The position numbers and the translations under genes are program-made. From contig NZ_CP032084.1 in the NCBI RefSeq assembly GCF_003600685.1, positions 2,728,001-2,792,000 on the forward strand: a stretch of 64,000 nt of DNA. The letters are read 5' to 3'. This stretch comes from Achromobacter sp. B7. GTDB lineage: Bacteria; Pseudomonadota; Gammaproteobacteria; Burkholderiales; Burkholderiaceae_B. Shown piece by piece: positions 40,126 through 47,772 of this stretch. The notes below the pieces were generated by a model. It was not told the origin of the DNA, made no database searches, and worked only from the letters and a program-made list of their open reading frames with translations. How positions within the stretch are numbered: the first letter of the stretch is position 1; every line of letters starts with the position of its first letter.

Positions 40126-40934
40126 GCCAACCCGATGTCTCGCAGGCCGTGCCCGGCCGGCCCAGCCCGGCCCGCTACGACTCGGGTCGCCTCAGCCCCG
40201 GCGTCACGGCCACCAACAGCAACACCCGTATTTCAGCCGCCACGCTGCCCCGCCAGACCCAGGCGCCGGCGCCTGCGGCGGGAAACAATCTTGGCTTGAA
40301 TTCGGACCGACTGCGCCAGGCGATGGTGCAGCGCCTGCGGGGCCAGGGCATCACCGACGAGCGCGTCTTGAACGCCATGGCCGCCGTGCCGCGTCATCTG
40401 TTTGTCGACGAAGCACTGGCCAGCCGCGCGTACGAAGACGCCGCGTTGCCCATCGGCCATTCACAAACCATCTCGCAACCGTGGGTGGTCGCGCGCATGA
40501 TCGCGGCGGCTTGCGAAGACCGCGCGCCGACCCGCGTGTTGGAAGTGGGCGCGGGTTGCGGCTATCAAGCGGCAGTGCTCGCGCAGTTCGTGCGCGAGGT
40601 CCATTCCATTGAACGCATCCGTGGTCTTTACGAGCTTGCGCGCGAGCATTTACGCGCCTTGCGGCTGACTACGCGCATCCGCCTGATCTATGGCGACGGC
40701 ACGCTGGGCCTGCCCGGCGTGGCGCCGTTCGATGCTATCGTTGTGGCTGCCGCTGGCCTGGCCATTCCGCAAGCGCTGCTTACGCAGCTGGCGCCGGGCG
40801 GACGCCTGATCGCTCCCGAAGGGGGCACGAACCAGCGCTTGGTGCTGATCGAACGCACCGGCGCGGCCAGCTGGAAACGCACTGAATTAGAGGCCGTGCG
40901 CTTTGTGCCGCTACGCGCCGGAATACAATCTTGA
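40110..40934 (+). CDS. pcm: Protein-L-isoaspartate O-methyltransferase
   Basis: 274 aa, about 60 longer than E. coli Pcm (208). The catalytic core begins near residue 60 ([32 protein letters not shown]) with the [17 protein letters not shown] motif, the SAM-binding [16 protein letters not shown] and [17 protein letters not shown]. The first 60 residues are a Ser/Pro/Ala-rich, probably disordered extension ([29 protein letters not shown]). The ATG at 40110 overlaps surE by 16 bp. An internal start cannot be excluded, but no good ATG with ribosome site is found. Confidence 0.92.
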   Translation: MRKRVSQPDVSQAVPGRPSPARYDSGRLSPGVTATNSNTRISAATLPRQTQAPAPAAGNNLGLNSDRLRQAMVQRLRGQGITDERVLNAMAAVPRHLFVDEALASRAYEDAALPIGHSQTISQPWVVARMIAAACEDRAPTRVLEVGAGCGYQAAVLAQFVREVHSIERIRGLYELAREHLRALRLTTRIRLIYGDGTLGLPGVAPFDAIVVAAAGLAIPQALLTQLAPGGRLIAPEGGTNQRLVLIERTGAASWKRTELEAVRFVPLRAGIQS

Positions 40935-40951
40935 GCAAACAGGAGAAACGT

Positions 40952-41812
40952 ATGCTCAACGGGCAGTCGCAACTGACCGATATGACTATGGGCGCGTCCA
41001 TGACGCGCCTGCGCCGCCCGCTCTTTATCGTGGGGGCACTCAGCCTGGCTATTTTGGCCGGCTGCGCATCAAAAGGAACTCGCGCTCCGGTGGTCGACAT
41101 GACCGCCGGACAGCCAGCGTCAACGGCTCAGCCCGGTGGCAGCTATGTGGTCAAGCCGGGCGACACGCTTTACAAGATCGCCCGCGCCAACAACGTGGAT
41201 ATCGAAAGCGTCAAGCGCTGGAATAACCTCAGCGACCCCAACCAGATCTCAGTCGGCCAGGTGCTGAAGATGTCCGGCGGCTCCAGCACGGGCGCGCAGC
41301 CCGCACCGATCGCCAGCGTCAAGCCGCAACCGCGTCCGCTTGACCAGCCGGAAACCCCCGCTGCCACGACGACCACGCCGCCGCCCGATGCAACGCCCGC
41401 GCCCGCGCCGGTCGACGTCAAGCCCGCCCCGCGCGCGGCGGACGCCAGCGTCATCAACTGGGCATGGCCGGCCAGCGGCGCCATCGTGCAGACCTTTAAC
41501 GCCAGCAGCAAGGGCATCGACATTTCCGGCGCGCTGGGCGACCCGATCACCGCCGCGGCGGATGGCCTGGTCAAGTACAGCGGCAACGGCGTGCGCGGCT
41601 TGGGCAACCTGATCATCGTTGAACACCAGAACGGCTTCATTACCGCTTACGCGCACAACCGCGCGCTGCTCGTGAAGACGGGCCAGAACGTCAAGCGCGG
41701 CGCCAAGATCGCCGAACTTGGCCAAAGCGACACTACGTCGCCGCGCCTGCACTTTGAAATCCGTCGCCAAGGCACGCCGGTCGACCCGATGCAGTACCTG
41801 CCCACGCGATGA
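40952..41812 (+). CDS. nlpD: Murein hydrolase activator / LysM-M23 lipoprotein
   Basis: 286 aa. The signal peptide ends in a lipobox (AILAGC; Cys about residue 35), so it is a lipoprotein. A LysM domain follows (YVVKPGDTLYKIARANNVDIESVKRWNNLSDPNQISVGQVLKM), then a Pro/Ala-rich linker and an M23/LytM domain (GIDISGALGDPITAAADGLVKYSGNGVRGLGNLIIVEHQNGFITAYAHN, HFEIRRQGTPVDP). As in NlpD, the LytM catalytic residues look degenerate (no HxH motif intact), consistent with activator of AmiC-type amidases. ATG at 40952 has AGGAGA 7 nt upstream; a TTG at 40931 is less likely. Confidence 0.93.
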   Translation: MLNGQSQLTDMTMGASMTRLRRPLFIVGALSLAILAGCASKGTRAPVVDMTAGQPASTAQPGGSYVVKPGDTLYKIARANNVDIESVKRWNNLSDPNQISVGQVLKMSGGSSTGAQPAPIASVKPQPRPLDQPETPAATTTTPPPDATPAPAPVDVKPAPRAADASVINWAWPASGAIVQTFNASSKGIDISGALGDPITAAADGLVKYSGNGVRGLGNLIIVEHQNGFITAYAHNRALLVKTGQNVKRGAKIAELGQSDTTSPRLHFEIRRQGTPVDPMQYLPTR

Positions 41813-42588
41813 CGCCCACCCTGGTATTCGACCTTGAAACCATCCCCGATGCCGATGGGCTGCGCAAGCTCAACGGCTGGGGCCAAGAGGTCTCGGACCT
41901 GGAAGTGGTGGAACGCGCGCTGGCCGCGCGCCGCGAAGCCGTCGGGCACGATTTCCTGCCGCTGCATCTGCACAAGGTTGCGGTGGTGGGCTGTGTGTTC
42001 CGCGACGACCAAGGCTTTCGCGTCAAGACGCTGGGCCAGGCGGACGACCCTGAAGCCGCCTTGCTGGCCGGCTTCTTCAAGACGATCGAACGCTATACGC
42101 CCAAGCTCATCAGCTGGAATGGCTCGGGTTTCGACCTGCCCGTGCTGCACTACCGCAGCCTGATCCTGGGCGTGCCCGCGCCCCGCTATTGGGACATGGG
42201 CGAAGAAGACCGCGATTTCAAGTTCAACAACTACATTGCCCGTTATCACACGCGGCATCTGGATTTGATGGACGTGCTGGCCAAGTACAACGGCCGCGCC
42301 AACGCGCCGCTGGACGACCTGGCCAAGCTGTGCGGCTTTCCCGGCAAGCTGGGCATGGACGGCAGCAAGGTCTGGGAAGCATGGCACACCGGCCGCGCCG
42401 ACGAGGTCCGCGCCTATTGCGAAACCGACGTCGTCAACACCTGGCTGGTGTACTGCCGCTTTCGCTTCCTGCGTGGCGAGCTGGACCGCACGGCGTATGA
42501 CGCCGAGATCGCCCTGGTGCGCGATACGCTGTCCGCCAGCGACGCACCGCACTGGAAGGAATACATGGCGGCGTGGGACGCTACCTGA
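41809..42588 (+). CDS. Predicted 3'-5' exonuclease (PolB-like, COG3298)
   Basis: 259 aa. DnaQ-fold signature: TLVFDLETIPDADGLRKL (D-x-E of ExoI), LISWNGSGFDLPVLHYR (ExoII), and C-terminal VRAYCETDVVNTWLVY (ExoIII, with YxxxD). RYHTRHLDLMDVLAKY and PLDDLAKLCGFPGKLGMDG are typical of the PolB-related family seen in proteobacteria. Function in DNA or RNA processing is presumed. Start overlaps the nlpD stop (ATGA). It occupies the position where rpoS follows nlpD in many beta- and gammaproteobacteria. Confidence 0.9.
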   Translation: MTPTLVFDLETIPDADGLRKLNGWGQEVSDLEVVERALAARREAVGHDFLPLHLHKVAVVGCVFRDDQGFRVKTLGQADDPEAALLAGFFKTIERYTPKLISWNGSGFDLPVLHYRSLILGVPAPRYWDMGEEDRDFKFNNYIARYHTRHLDLMDVLAKYNGRANAPLDDLAKLCGFPGKLGMDGSKVWEAWHTGRADEVRAYCETDVVNTWLVYCRFRFLRGELDRTAYDAEIALVRDTLSASDAPHWKEYMAAWDAT

Positions 42589-42640
42589 CGCCACCCGGCG
42601 CCGCCCCGAGGCGAGCTTCGGCGTGGTGGATCAGGATCAG

Positions 42641-42667
42641 AACGGAGCCTTCCAAGGCTCCGTTTTC
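42641..42667 (+). terminator. Rho-independent terminator after the exonuclease gene
   Basis: 11-bp stem AACGGAGCCTT/AAGGCTCCGTT (42641-42651, 42654-42664) with a short loop and TTT. Confidence 0.8.
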
Positions 42668-42777
42668 ACGTCTGGCACGCACGCAATCGACTGAAACATG
42701 GAACGCGACGGCGAAACCCGGTTGAAACTGGGCCGACAGCACAATGGCCTCGCTTTCTTCACTTTCAGGAGACACAC

Positions 42778-43410
42778 ATGTCCCGATTCGCTATTCGCTC
42801 CAATTTGGCCGCTCTTGCTTTTGTCGCCGCGACGGGCGGTTTGGTGGCTGGCTCCGCCATGGCTGCACCCCCGGCGCCGGCCGACGGTGGCCCGGCCGCC
42901 ATGCATCACCAAGGCCCGCGTGGTGGCGAGTTCCACAAGGGCATGCGCGACGGATTGTTCATCCCGGGCCTGGGTCCGGTTTCCAAGGCGCAGGTCGACC
43001 AGCTGAAGTTGGACGACAAGCAACAAGCGCTGTTCAAGACCGCGCAGGACGGCCAGCGCAGCCTGCACGAGGCGATGCGCGCCGCCGGCGCCAAGCGCCA
43101 CGACCTGCTCAAGTCGCAACTGGACAGCGGCAAGCTGGACCCGCGCGCGCTGGCGGCGCAGTCCGAGCAGTCGCACGACGCGTTCGGCCCGCAAGCCAAG
43201 CAGGTGCGTGACCAATGGCTGGCGGTGTGGGACAGCCTGAACGACACGCAGCGCGGCCAGGTGACCAAGATGGTCAAGGACCGCGAAGCCAAGATGCAGG
43301 AACGTCACGCCAAGATGGAAGGGCGCCACGGCAAGGGCAAGCCGGGTATGCCGCCGCCTCCTGCGGCCGGTGCGGATGCACCTCCGCCGCCCGCGCCCTC
43401 GGCTAACTAA
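42778..43410 (+). CDS. Spy/CpxP-like periplasmic protein (LTXXQ-type)
   Basis: 210 aa. A signal peptide (GGLVAGSAMA-APPA) is followed by a helical region (LKLDDKQQALFKTAQDGQRSLHEAMRAAG, LNDTQRGQVTKMVKDREAKMQERHAKMEGRHGKG) reminiscent of the extracytoplasmic stress chaperones Spy/CpxP, and a His-rich head (MHHQGPRGGEFHKGM) and Pro/Ala tail. AGGAGA precedes the ATG. LTxxQ repeats are not textbook, hence moderate confidence. The function as a chaperone or metal-responsive protein is inferred only. Confidence 0.62.
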   Translation: MSRFAIRSNLAALAFVAATGGLVAGSAMAAPPAPADGGPAAMHHQGPRGGEFHKGMRDGLFIPGLGPVSKAQVDQLKLDDKQQALFKTAQDGQRSLHEAMRAAGAKRHDLLKSQLDSGKLDPRALAAQSEQSHDAFGPQAKQVRDQWLAVWDSLNDTQRGQVTKMVKDREAKMQERHAKMEGRHGKGKPGMPPPPAAGADAPPPPAPSAN

Positions 43411-43457
43411 GCCAGTCCCGTCCGCCGCCTTTGTGGGGTGGACGCGGGCAAGACCAA

Positions 43458-43491
43458 CCCCGACACGCCACGCGGCGTGCCGGGGTTTTTT
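43458..43491 (+). terminator. Rho-independent terminator of the Spy-like gene
   Basis: 12-position stem with one mismatch (CCCCGACACGCC against GGCGTGCCGGGG) around an ACGC loop, followed by TTTTTT. Confidence 0.88.
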
Positions 43492-43748
43492 ATTGGGCTT
43501 GGATTCGACTCTACCAGGATTCAACCCTGCTGATTTCGGCTCAGCTTGATTCGGCTCTGCTTGATTTCGACGCTACGTCCCGTGCCCCAACTTGATGCAT
43601 GGCGCGCCGTTGTCATGTGGGCGCTTGCCCGCTTGTAGTGCACGCAGCGCGCCATCTTGAACCATGACGGGCGGTGCAGGACGCCCCGGGCGGGCGCACC
43701 AGCCTGTCTATCAGCTTGCAGCCAGCGGTTTGTCACCCGAATGAAACC

Positions 43749-43764
43749 TGGCATGGACATTGCT
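43749..43764 (+). promoter_or_regulatory. Sigma-54 (RpoN) promoter of the TorF porin gene
   Basis: TGGCATGGACATTGCT aligns to the consensus TGGCACGN4TTGCW with one difference (T for the variable C at the sixth base). The invariant GG (-24) and GC (-12) dinucleotides have the required 10-bp spacing. The predicted start of transcription is near 43775, leaving a leader of about 90 nt to the ATG at 43864. No clear NtrC-type enhancer was found upstream. Confidence 0.65.
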
Positions 43765-43863
43765 TGAAGGGAATAGAGCCGGCACCTACCGCAGCAAAGC
43801 CGGCCAGACGGATGCGCCAACGGCCGTCCTCCTCCTCGTTAAATCCGATCAGGACTCCGCACC

Positions 43864-44616
43864 ATGAAGAAGACGTTGCTAGCCTTGCCTTTTGCGCTTG
43901 CCGCTTGTTTCGCCTCGACGGCCCAGGCCGAACCCACCGATCTTGGAGGCGGTTTTTCTCTTAGCGGTAACGCCACCATCGCCAGCGACTATCGCTTCCG
44001 CGGCTATTCCCAGACCGACTTCCGGCCCGCCGTGCAAGTTGGCATCGACCTGACCCATAGTTCGGGCTTCTACCTGGGCAACTGGAACTCCAACGTCTCC
44101 GACTTCGTGTTTACCGACGGCAACCTGGAAATGGATTTCTACGGCGGCTGGAAGGGCGACGTGGGCGGCGGCTTCACGCTGGACGCCGGCGTGCTGCATT
44201 ACTACTACCCCGGTTCCAGCTCGCCCAAGGGCGGTAACTACAACAACACCGACCTCTACCTGGGCGCGTCCTACGGCAACTACTCGCTGAAGTATTCCTA
44301 CACGCCCAGCGACTTTTTCAGCACGCCCGACAGCAAGGGTACGTGGTACCTGGACGGCACCGCCACGTTCGACCTGGGCGATGGCTGGGGCCTGCTGGGA
44401 CACCTGGGCTATCAAAAGCTGAAGAACCAAACAAACATGGACGGCGACTCCATCGGCCACTACGTGGACTACAAGCTGGGCGTCACCAAGGACATCAAGG
44501 GCTGGGTGCTGGGGCTGGCGGCCGTGGGCGCCACCAAGGACAACTGGCTGCCCACCAAGTACGGCCACCCGTCCGGCCGACTGGGTGCGGTGTTCTCGGT
44601 GGCACGTACGTTCTGA
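43864..44616 (+). CDS. TorF-family putative porin
   Basis: 250 aa. A signal peptide (ACFASTAQA-EPTD) is followed by a beta-rich Gly/Tyr/Asp protein. Typical TorF/Gcw_chp sequences: LSGNATIASDYRFRGYSQTDFRPAVQVGIDLTHSSGFYLGNWNSNV, DFYGGWKG, YYYPGSSSPKGGNYNNTDLYLGASYGNYSLKYSYTPSDFF, and a C-terminal Phe. Probably a small outer-membrane beta-barrel. In many betaproteobacteria the gene is next to glnK-amtB; here they are absent, but the sigma-54 promoter keeps a nitrogen-control link. Terminator at 44657-44717. Confidence 0.88.
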   Translation: MKKTLLALPFALAACFASTAQAEPTDLGGGFSLSGNATIASDYRFRGYSQTDFRPAVQVGIDLTHSSGFYLGNWNSNVSDFVFTDGNLEMDFYGGWKGDVGGGFTLDAGVLHYYYPGSSSPKGGNYNNTDLYLGASYGNYSLKYSYTPSDFFSTPDSKGTWYLDGTATFDLGDGWGLLGHLGYQKLKNQTNMDGDSIGHYVDYKLGVTKDIKGWVLGLAAVGATKDNWLPTKYGHPSGRLGAVFSVARTF

Positions 44617-44656
44617 TCGGTAATCCGTGGCGGCGCTTTGATGGGCGCCGGCGTTT

Positions 44657-44717
44657 GGGGGGATTGATGGAGACTGCCTGATGGGGCAGTCCCCTTCAAT
44701 TCCCCCTTTTTTTATCG
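44657..44717 (+). terminator. Terminator of the TorF porin gene
   Basis: Inner stem GACTGCC/GGGCAGTC extended by an outer GGGGGATTGA/TCAATTCCCCC stem, followed by a T7 run. Confidence 0.82.
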
Positions 44718-44803
44718 TTGGCCCGCGCCCTTTTGAGCGGTTGCAGCGGGGCTGTCAGGCGGGCCGGCACGCGCGCCCCAGGTCGGGGCAAAAATCGCGC
44801 GCG

Positions 44804-44832
44804 TTGCACACATCGCAATAATTGCCTCTAAT
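44804..44832 (+). promoter_or_regulatory. Sigma-70 promoter candidate of the Imm51-like gene
   Basis: TTGCAC (44804-44809), 17-bp spacer, TCTAAT (44827-44832). The start would lie near 44839, about 80 bp before the GTG at 44921. It is in the 304-bp gap between the porin and Imm51-like genes; nothing else besides the porin terminator is seen in that gap. Confidence 0.5.
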
Positions 44833-44920
44833 GGGCGCGCACAAGATGCGGCGGGCACGTTCCGCGCATCAGCCCGGCCGCTATTGTTGGCGGCCGGCGA
44901 TTCAAGGAGCTTTGAGCGCA

Positions 44921-45268
44921 GTGACTATCGATTTCGAAGAAGCAATCAAGCCTTTTTCCTGGATGGAATACGAAGGCAACTTCTCGGTAAGCCTGAATGT
45001 CGGGGAATACAAGGAAGAAGTTTTCCGCCGCAGAAGGGTAGAGGGTTTCCTGGGGACGGGCTACGACTGGACCTCGCTGGCGGTCGTTTTTCTGACCGAG
45101 AAACAGCCGGACCTGGATGAGTCGATCGATTTCGATCCGGAAGCCGATACGTTCTGCGCTTATTCGTCCGATAGCGAAGCGCTTAAGGCCTTCGCCCTGG
45201 CGTTCAAGGCTGCGTGCGAAGACAAAAAGCTGATTCAAGATCTGTTTTCTCGCGCCGAGCTGGACTGA
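44921..45268 (+). CDS. Imm51-like immunity protein (orphan)
   Basis: 115 aa, cytoplasmic. The sequence WMEYEGNFSVSLNVGEYKEEVFRRRRVEGFLGTGYDWTSLAVVFLTEKQPDLDESIDFDPEADTFCAYSSDSEALKAFALAFK has the G-x-GYDW-x-SLA motif and acidic C-terminal half of immunity family 51. Members neutralise polymorphic toxins delivered by contact-dependent, type VI or Rhs systems. No toxin gene is adjacent. GTG at 44921 is used as start, AAGGAG 11 nt upstream; an in-frame TTG at 44912 is only 2 nt from that site. Confidence 0.68.
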   Translation: MTIDFEEAIKPFSWMEYEGNFSVSLNVGEYKEEVFRRRRVEGFLGTGYDWTSLAVVFLTEKQPDLDESIDFDPEADTFCAYSSDSEALKAFALAFKAACEDKKLIQDLFSRAELD

Positions 45269-45325
45269 TCCGCGCCCAGGATAAAAATATACTCACGGCG
45301 TCAGAACAATATCCTGGGCGTCTTG

Positions 45326-46240
45326 ATGATCGAAACCCGTTTGTTGCGGCAATTTGTCGCCGTGGCGGAAACCCTGCACTTCAATCGCGCGGCGCAGCGC
45401 CTGCACATGGCGCAGCCGCCGCTCAGTCAGGCTATCCGCCGGCTGGAAGCGGAGATCGGCGCGGCCCTGTTTGTACGTACCAATCGCAGCGTGGCGCTGA
45501 CCCCGGCCGGCGCGGCGTTCCTGCAATCGGCACGCAGCATTCTGGACGCGCTGGACGACGGCGTCGCCCACACGCGGCGCGTCGCCCAAGGCATGGACGG
45601 CCATCTGACGCTGGCGTTCATCAACATTGCGCCGTATCCCACGTTATTGCGCGCGTTGCGGGACTTCCGTGGCGCGCATCCCGCCGTGGCCTTCACGCTG
45701 CAAGAGGCCACCACGCAAGAGCAGGTGCTGGCGCTTGAGGCCGGCCACGCCGATATCGGCTTCATGCGGCCGCCCGGTACCACGACGCCCAGCCTGCGAT
45801 TTGAATCGCTGCTGCAAGAACCCATCCAAGTGGCCTTGCCCGCCGGGCATCCCCTGCAAGCGCGCGCGGTGGTCGAGCTGGCTGCATTGAAAGACGAGGA
45901 CTTTGTGGCGTCGCCCCGACGGCTGGGCCAAGGGTTTCACGATCAGTTGATCCAGCTTTGCCAGACGGCCGGCTTTGTTCCCCGGGTGGCGCAGGAAGCG
46001 CGCCAGTTGCAGACCGTGGCGGCGCTGGTCGCGGCGGGTTTCGGGGTGGCGTTGCTGCCCACATCGGTCGCTCAGGCGGGGCGCGCCGACGTGGTGTTTC
46101 GGCCACTGGCGACCGATGCGCCGGCTGCCTTGTTGCAGGTGGAACTGTTGATGGCGTGGAATCCCGCGCGGGATTCTCCGGTGCGGGACCGCCTGCTGGA
46201 CGTTGTCCGTTCAGTTACGCAAGACGCGCAGCGCGAGTAA
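45326..46240 (+). CDS. LysR-family transcriptional regulator
   Basis: 304 aa. N-terminal helix-turn-helix IETRLLRQFVAVAETLHFNRAAQRLHMAQPPLSQAIRRLEAEIGAALFVRTNRSVALTPAG and a C-terminal periplasmic-binding-like effector domain. The start is the ATG at 45326; the TTG one codon earlier is weaker. The MFS gene follows on the same strand 106 bp downstream; pairs like this usually mean control of the exporter. The effector is unknown. Confidence 0.93.
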   Translation: MIETRLLRQFVAVAETLHFNRAAQRLHMAQPPLSQAIRRLEAEIGAALFVRTNRSVALTPAGAAFLQSARSILDALDDGVAHTRRVAQGMDGHLTLAFINIAPYPTLLRALRDFRGAHPAVAFTLQEATTQEQVLALEAGHADIGFMRPPGTTTPSLRFESLLQEPIQVALPAGHPLQARAVVELAALKDEDFVASPRRLGQGFHDQLIQLCQTAGFVPRVAQEARQLQTVAALVAAGFGVALLPTSVAQAGRADVVFRPLATDAPAALLQVELLMAWNPARDSPVRDRLLDVVRSVTQDAQRE

Positions 46241-46260
46241 AACCATCAAGACGTACACAG

Positions 46261-46282
46261 TCTTATTCGTGCATGAATAAGA
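46261..46282. promoter_or_regulatory. Perfect 8-bp dyad between the LysR and MFS genes
   Basis: TCTTATTC (46261-46268), GTGCAT, GAATAAGA (46275-46282), then TATTTTTC. Position fits either a LysR-type operator of the MFS gene or a terminator of the regulator gene. Confidence 0.5.
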
Positions 46283-46346
46283 TATTTTTCGAATAGTGGG
46301 CGGCGCCCTAAGCTCGGCAACTGTCATTGTCGAGCCCGGAAGCCTC

Positions 46347-47651
46347 ATGCCCATCGCCGTCTATCTCTTCTCTGTTTGCACCTTCGCTTTTGGCCTGTCG
46401 GAGTTTGTTGTCGCGGGCCTGGTGTCTGCGATGGCCGATAGCCTGCACGCCCGCATTGAAGCGGTGGGCACGGCGATCGCGGCCTACGCTTTTGGCGCTG
46501 CTATCGGCGCACCGCTCCTGACTGCGTGGGTGGCGCACTGGCGAGACCGCCGCATTCTGGCCTGCGCGATGGCGATATTGGCAGTGGGCAGCGGCTTGAT
46601 GAGCGTGTCAGCGACGCTGCCCGTCTTGCTGGGCGTGCGTTTCGCCGTCGGCTTGGCGCATGGTGTCTTCATGGCCGTGGCGTCGGACGCGGCGACGCGG
46701 CTGGTGGAGCCGGCACGCGCGGGCCGCGCCGTCGCCGTCGTGTGGATCGGCCTGACCGTGGCGCTGGCGCTTGGCGTGCCGCTGGGCACGTTCCTGGGCA
46801 GCTTGTGGTCCTGGCGCCTGGTGTTCCTGGCGATTGGTGTGTTGGCCTTGGTTGGGCTGGGCGGGCTGCTGTGTTGCATGCCGGGTCGGTCAACTCCGCC
46901 GCAGCCGGATGCACAGTCGGGCTCACAGTCGGGCTCACAGCCGGGCTCACAGCCGGGCTCACAGGCGGGCTCACAGCCGGGGCAATTGGCAGGCCAGGGG
47001 CCAAGCCGACGGGGCAGCGTCCCGCCGCGACCCCAAGCCGGCTCCGGCATGGCCGCAGGCTTGCGCGCCATTGCCCACCCGCGCATGTTGATGACGGCCG
47101 GCGTCGGTGCGCTGGTCAGCGTGGCGACGTTCTGCTTTTTCACCTACGTGTCGCCCTACCTGTTGCAGGTCACCGGGGCCGGCGTGCGGCAACTTAGCAC
47201 GGCCATGCTGCTGTTCGGCCTGTTTTCCATCGGCGGCAATCTGCTGGGCGGGTATCTCGCGGACCGCATGGACCCCGACCGCGCCGCCATGCTGGCATTG
47301 GCGGCCCTGGTGGCAACCATGCTGGCCCTGTTCCAGTTCCGCGCGTCGTCTTGGGCCGTGCTGGCGCTGGCGGGGGCGCTGGGCTTGGTGTTCTTTTGCA
47401 TCGTGACCGTGCTGACGCTGCGACTGCTCAAACAGGCCCAGCATTACGTGCCGGCGTTCACGGCGGTGGCGGCGGGCTTGAACATCGCCTCTTTCAACCT
47501 GGGCACCGCTGTGGGCGGCGGGCTGGGCAGCCTGACCATCGCCTGGGCACGACTGCCCGTGTTGCCGCTGGCGGGAGCCGCGGCAGCATTGGCCGCCATG
47601 ACGGCGTTGTGGTGGCAATCGACTTGCGCCGACATCACGCGGACGGCTTGA
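46347..47651 (+). CDS. MFS exporter (AraJ-like) with a repeat-expanded central loop
   Basis: 434 aa with 12 membrane helices. N-terminal [52 protein letters not shown] and [24 protein letters not shown] are typical of AraJ/YdhP-type exporters. The cytoplasmic loop after helix 6 is inflated by GSQ(S/P)GSQ repeats encoded by 12-bp DNA repeats (46911-46980) and Pro/Gly sequence, about 50 residues in total. ATG at 46347 starts the first helix; an upstream frame from 46296 is rejected. Confidence 0.88.
   Translation: MPIAVYLFSVCTFAFGLSEFVVAGLVSAMADSLHARIEAVGTAIAAYAFGAAIGAPLLTAWVAHWRDRRILACAMAILAVGSGLMSVSATLPVLLGVRFAVGLAHGVFMAVASDAATRLVEPARAGRAVAVVWIGLTVALALGVPLGTFLGSLWSWRLVFLAIGVLALVGLGGLLCCMPGRSTPPQPDAQSGSQSGSQPGSQPGSQAGSQPGQLAGQGPSRRGSVPPRPQAGSGMAAGLRAIAHPRMLMTAGVGALVSVATFCFFTYVSPYLLQVTGAGVRQLSTAMLLFGLFSIGGNLLGGYLADRMDPDRAAMLALAALVATMLALFQFRASSWAVLALAGALGLVFFCIVTVLTLRLLKQAQHYVPAFTAVAAGLNIASFNLGTAVGGGLGSLTIAWARLPVLPLAGAAAALAAMTALWWQSTCADITRTA
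46911..46980. repeat. 12-bp tandem repeat in the MFS loop
   Basis: About six copies of a 12-bp unit GGGCTCACAG(T/C)C encode GSQ(S/P) tetrapeptides in the central loop of the exporter. Copy changes would keep the frame. Confidence 0.9.
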
Positions 47652-47772
47652 CGGCGCACCTTGGTGCACCGGGCCGTCCGCCACGGCCTTCCGGCCCCGT
47701 CAAAGACCATTTCCGGGAATGGGCGCAGTCCTTCTACAATCATGGGTTGCGTGTAATTCTGGACTGCGTGAG

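Larger units (their letters stand above)
43411..43863. other. Intergenic region before the TorF-type porin gene
   Basis: 453 bp without a gene. Contents: the terminator of the Spy-like gene (43458-43491); imperfect 15-16 bp repeats at about 43501-43573 built on (C)TGCTTGATTCGGCT words; a GC-rich middle; and a sigma-54-type promoter at 43749-43764, about 100 bp upstream of the porin start. No other feature can be supported. Confidence 0.6.

Noticed and set aside
43561..43748. NtrC-binding site upstream of the sigma-54 promoter
   Set aside because: GGTGC and GCACC words occur but in the wrong relative orientation and spacing for the NtrC consensus.
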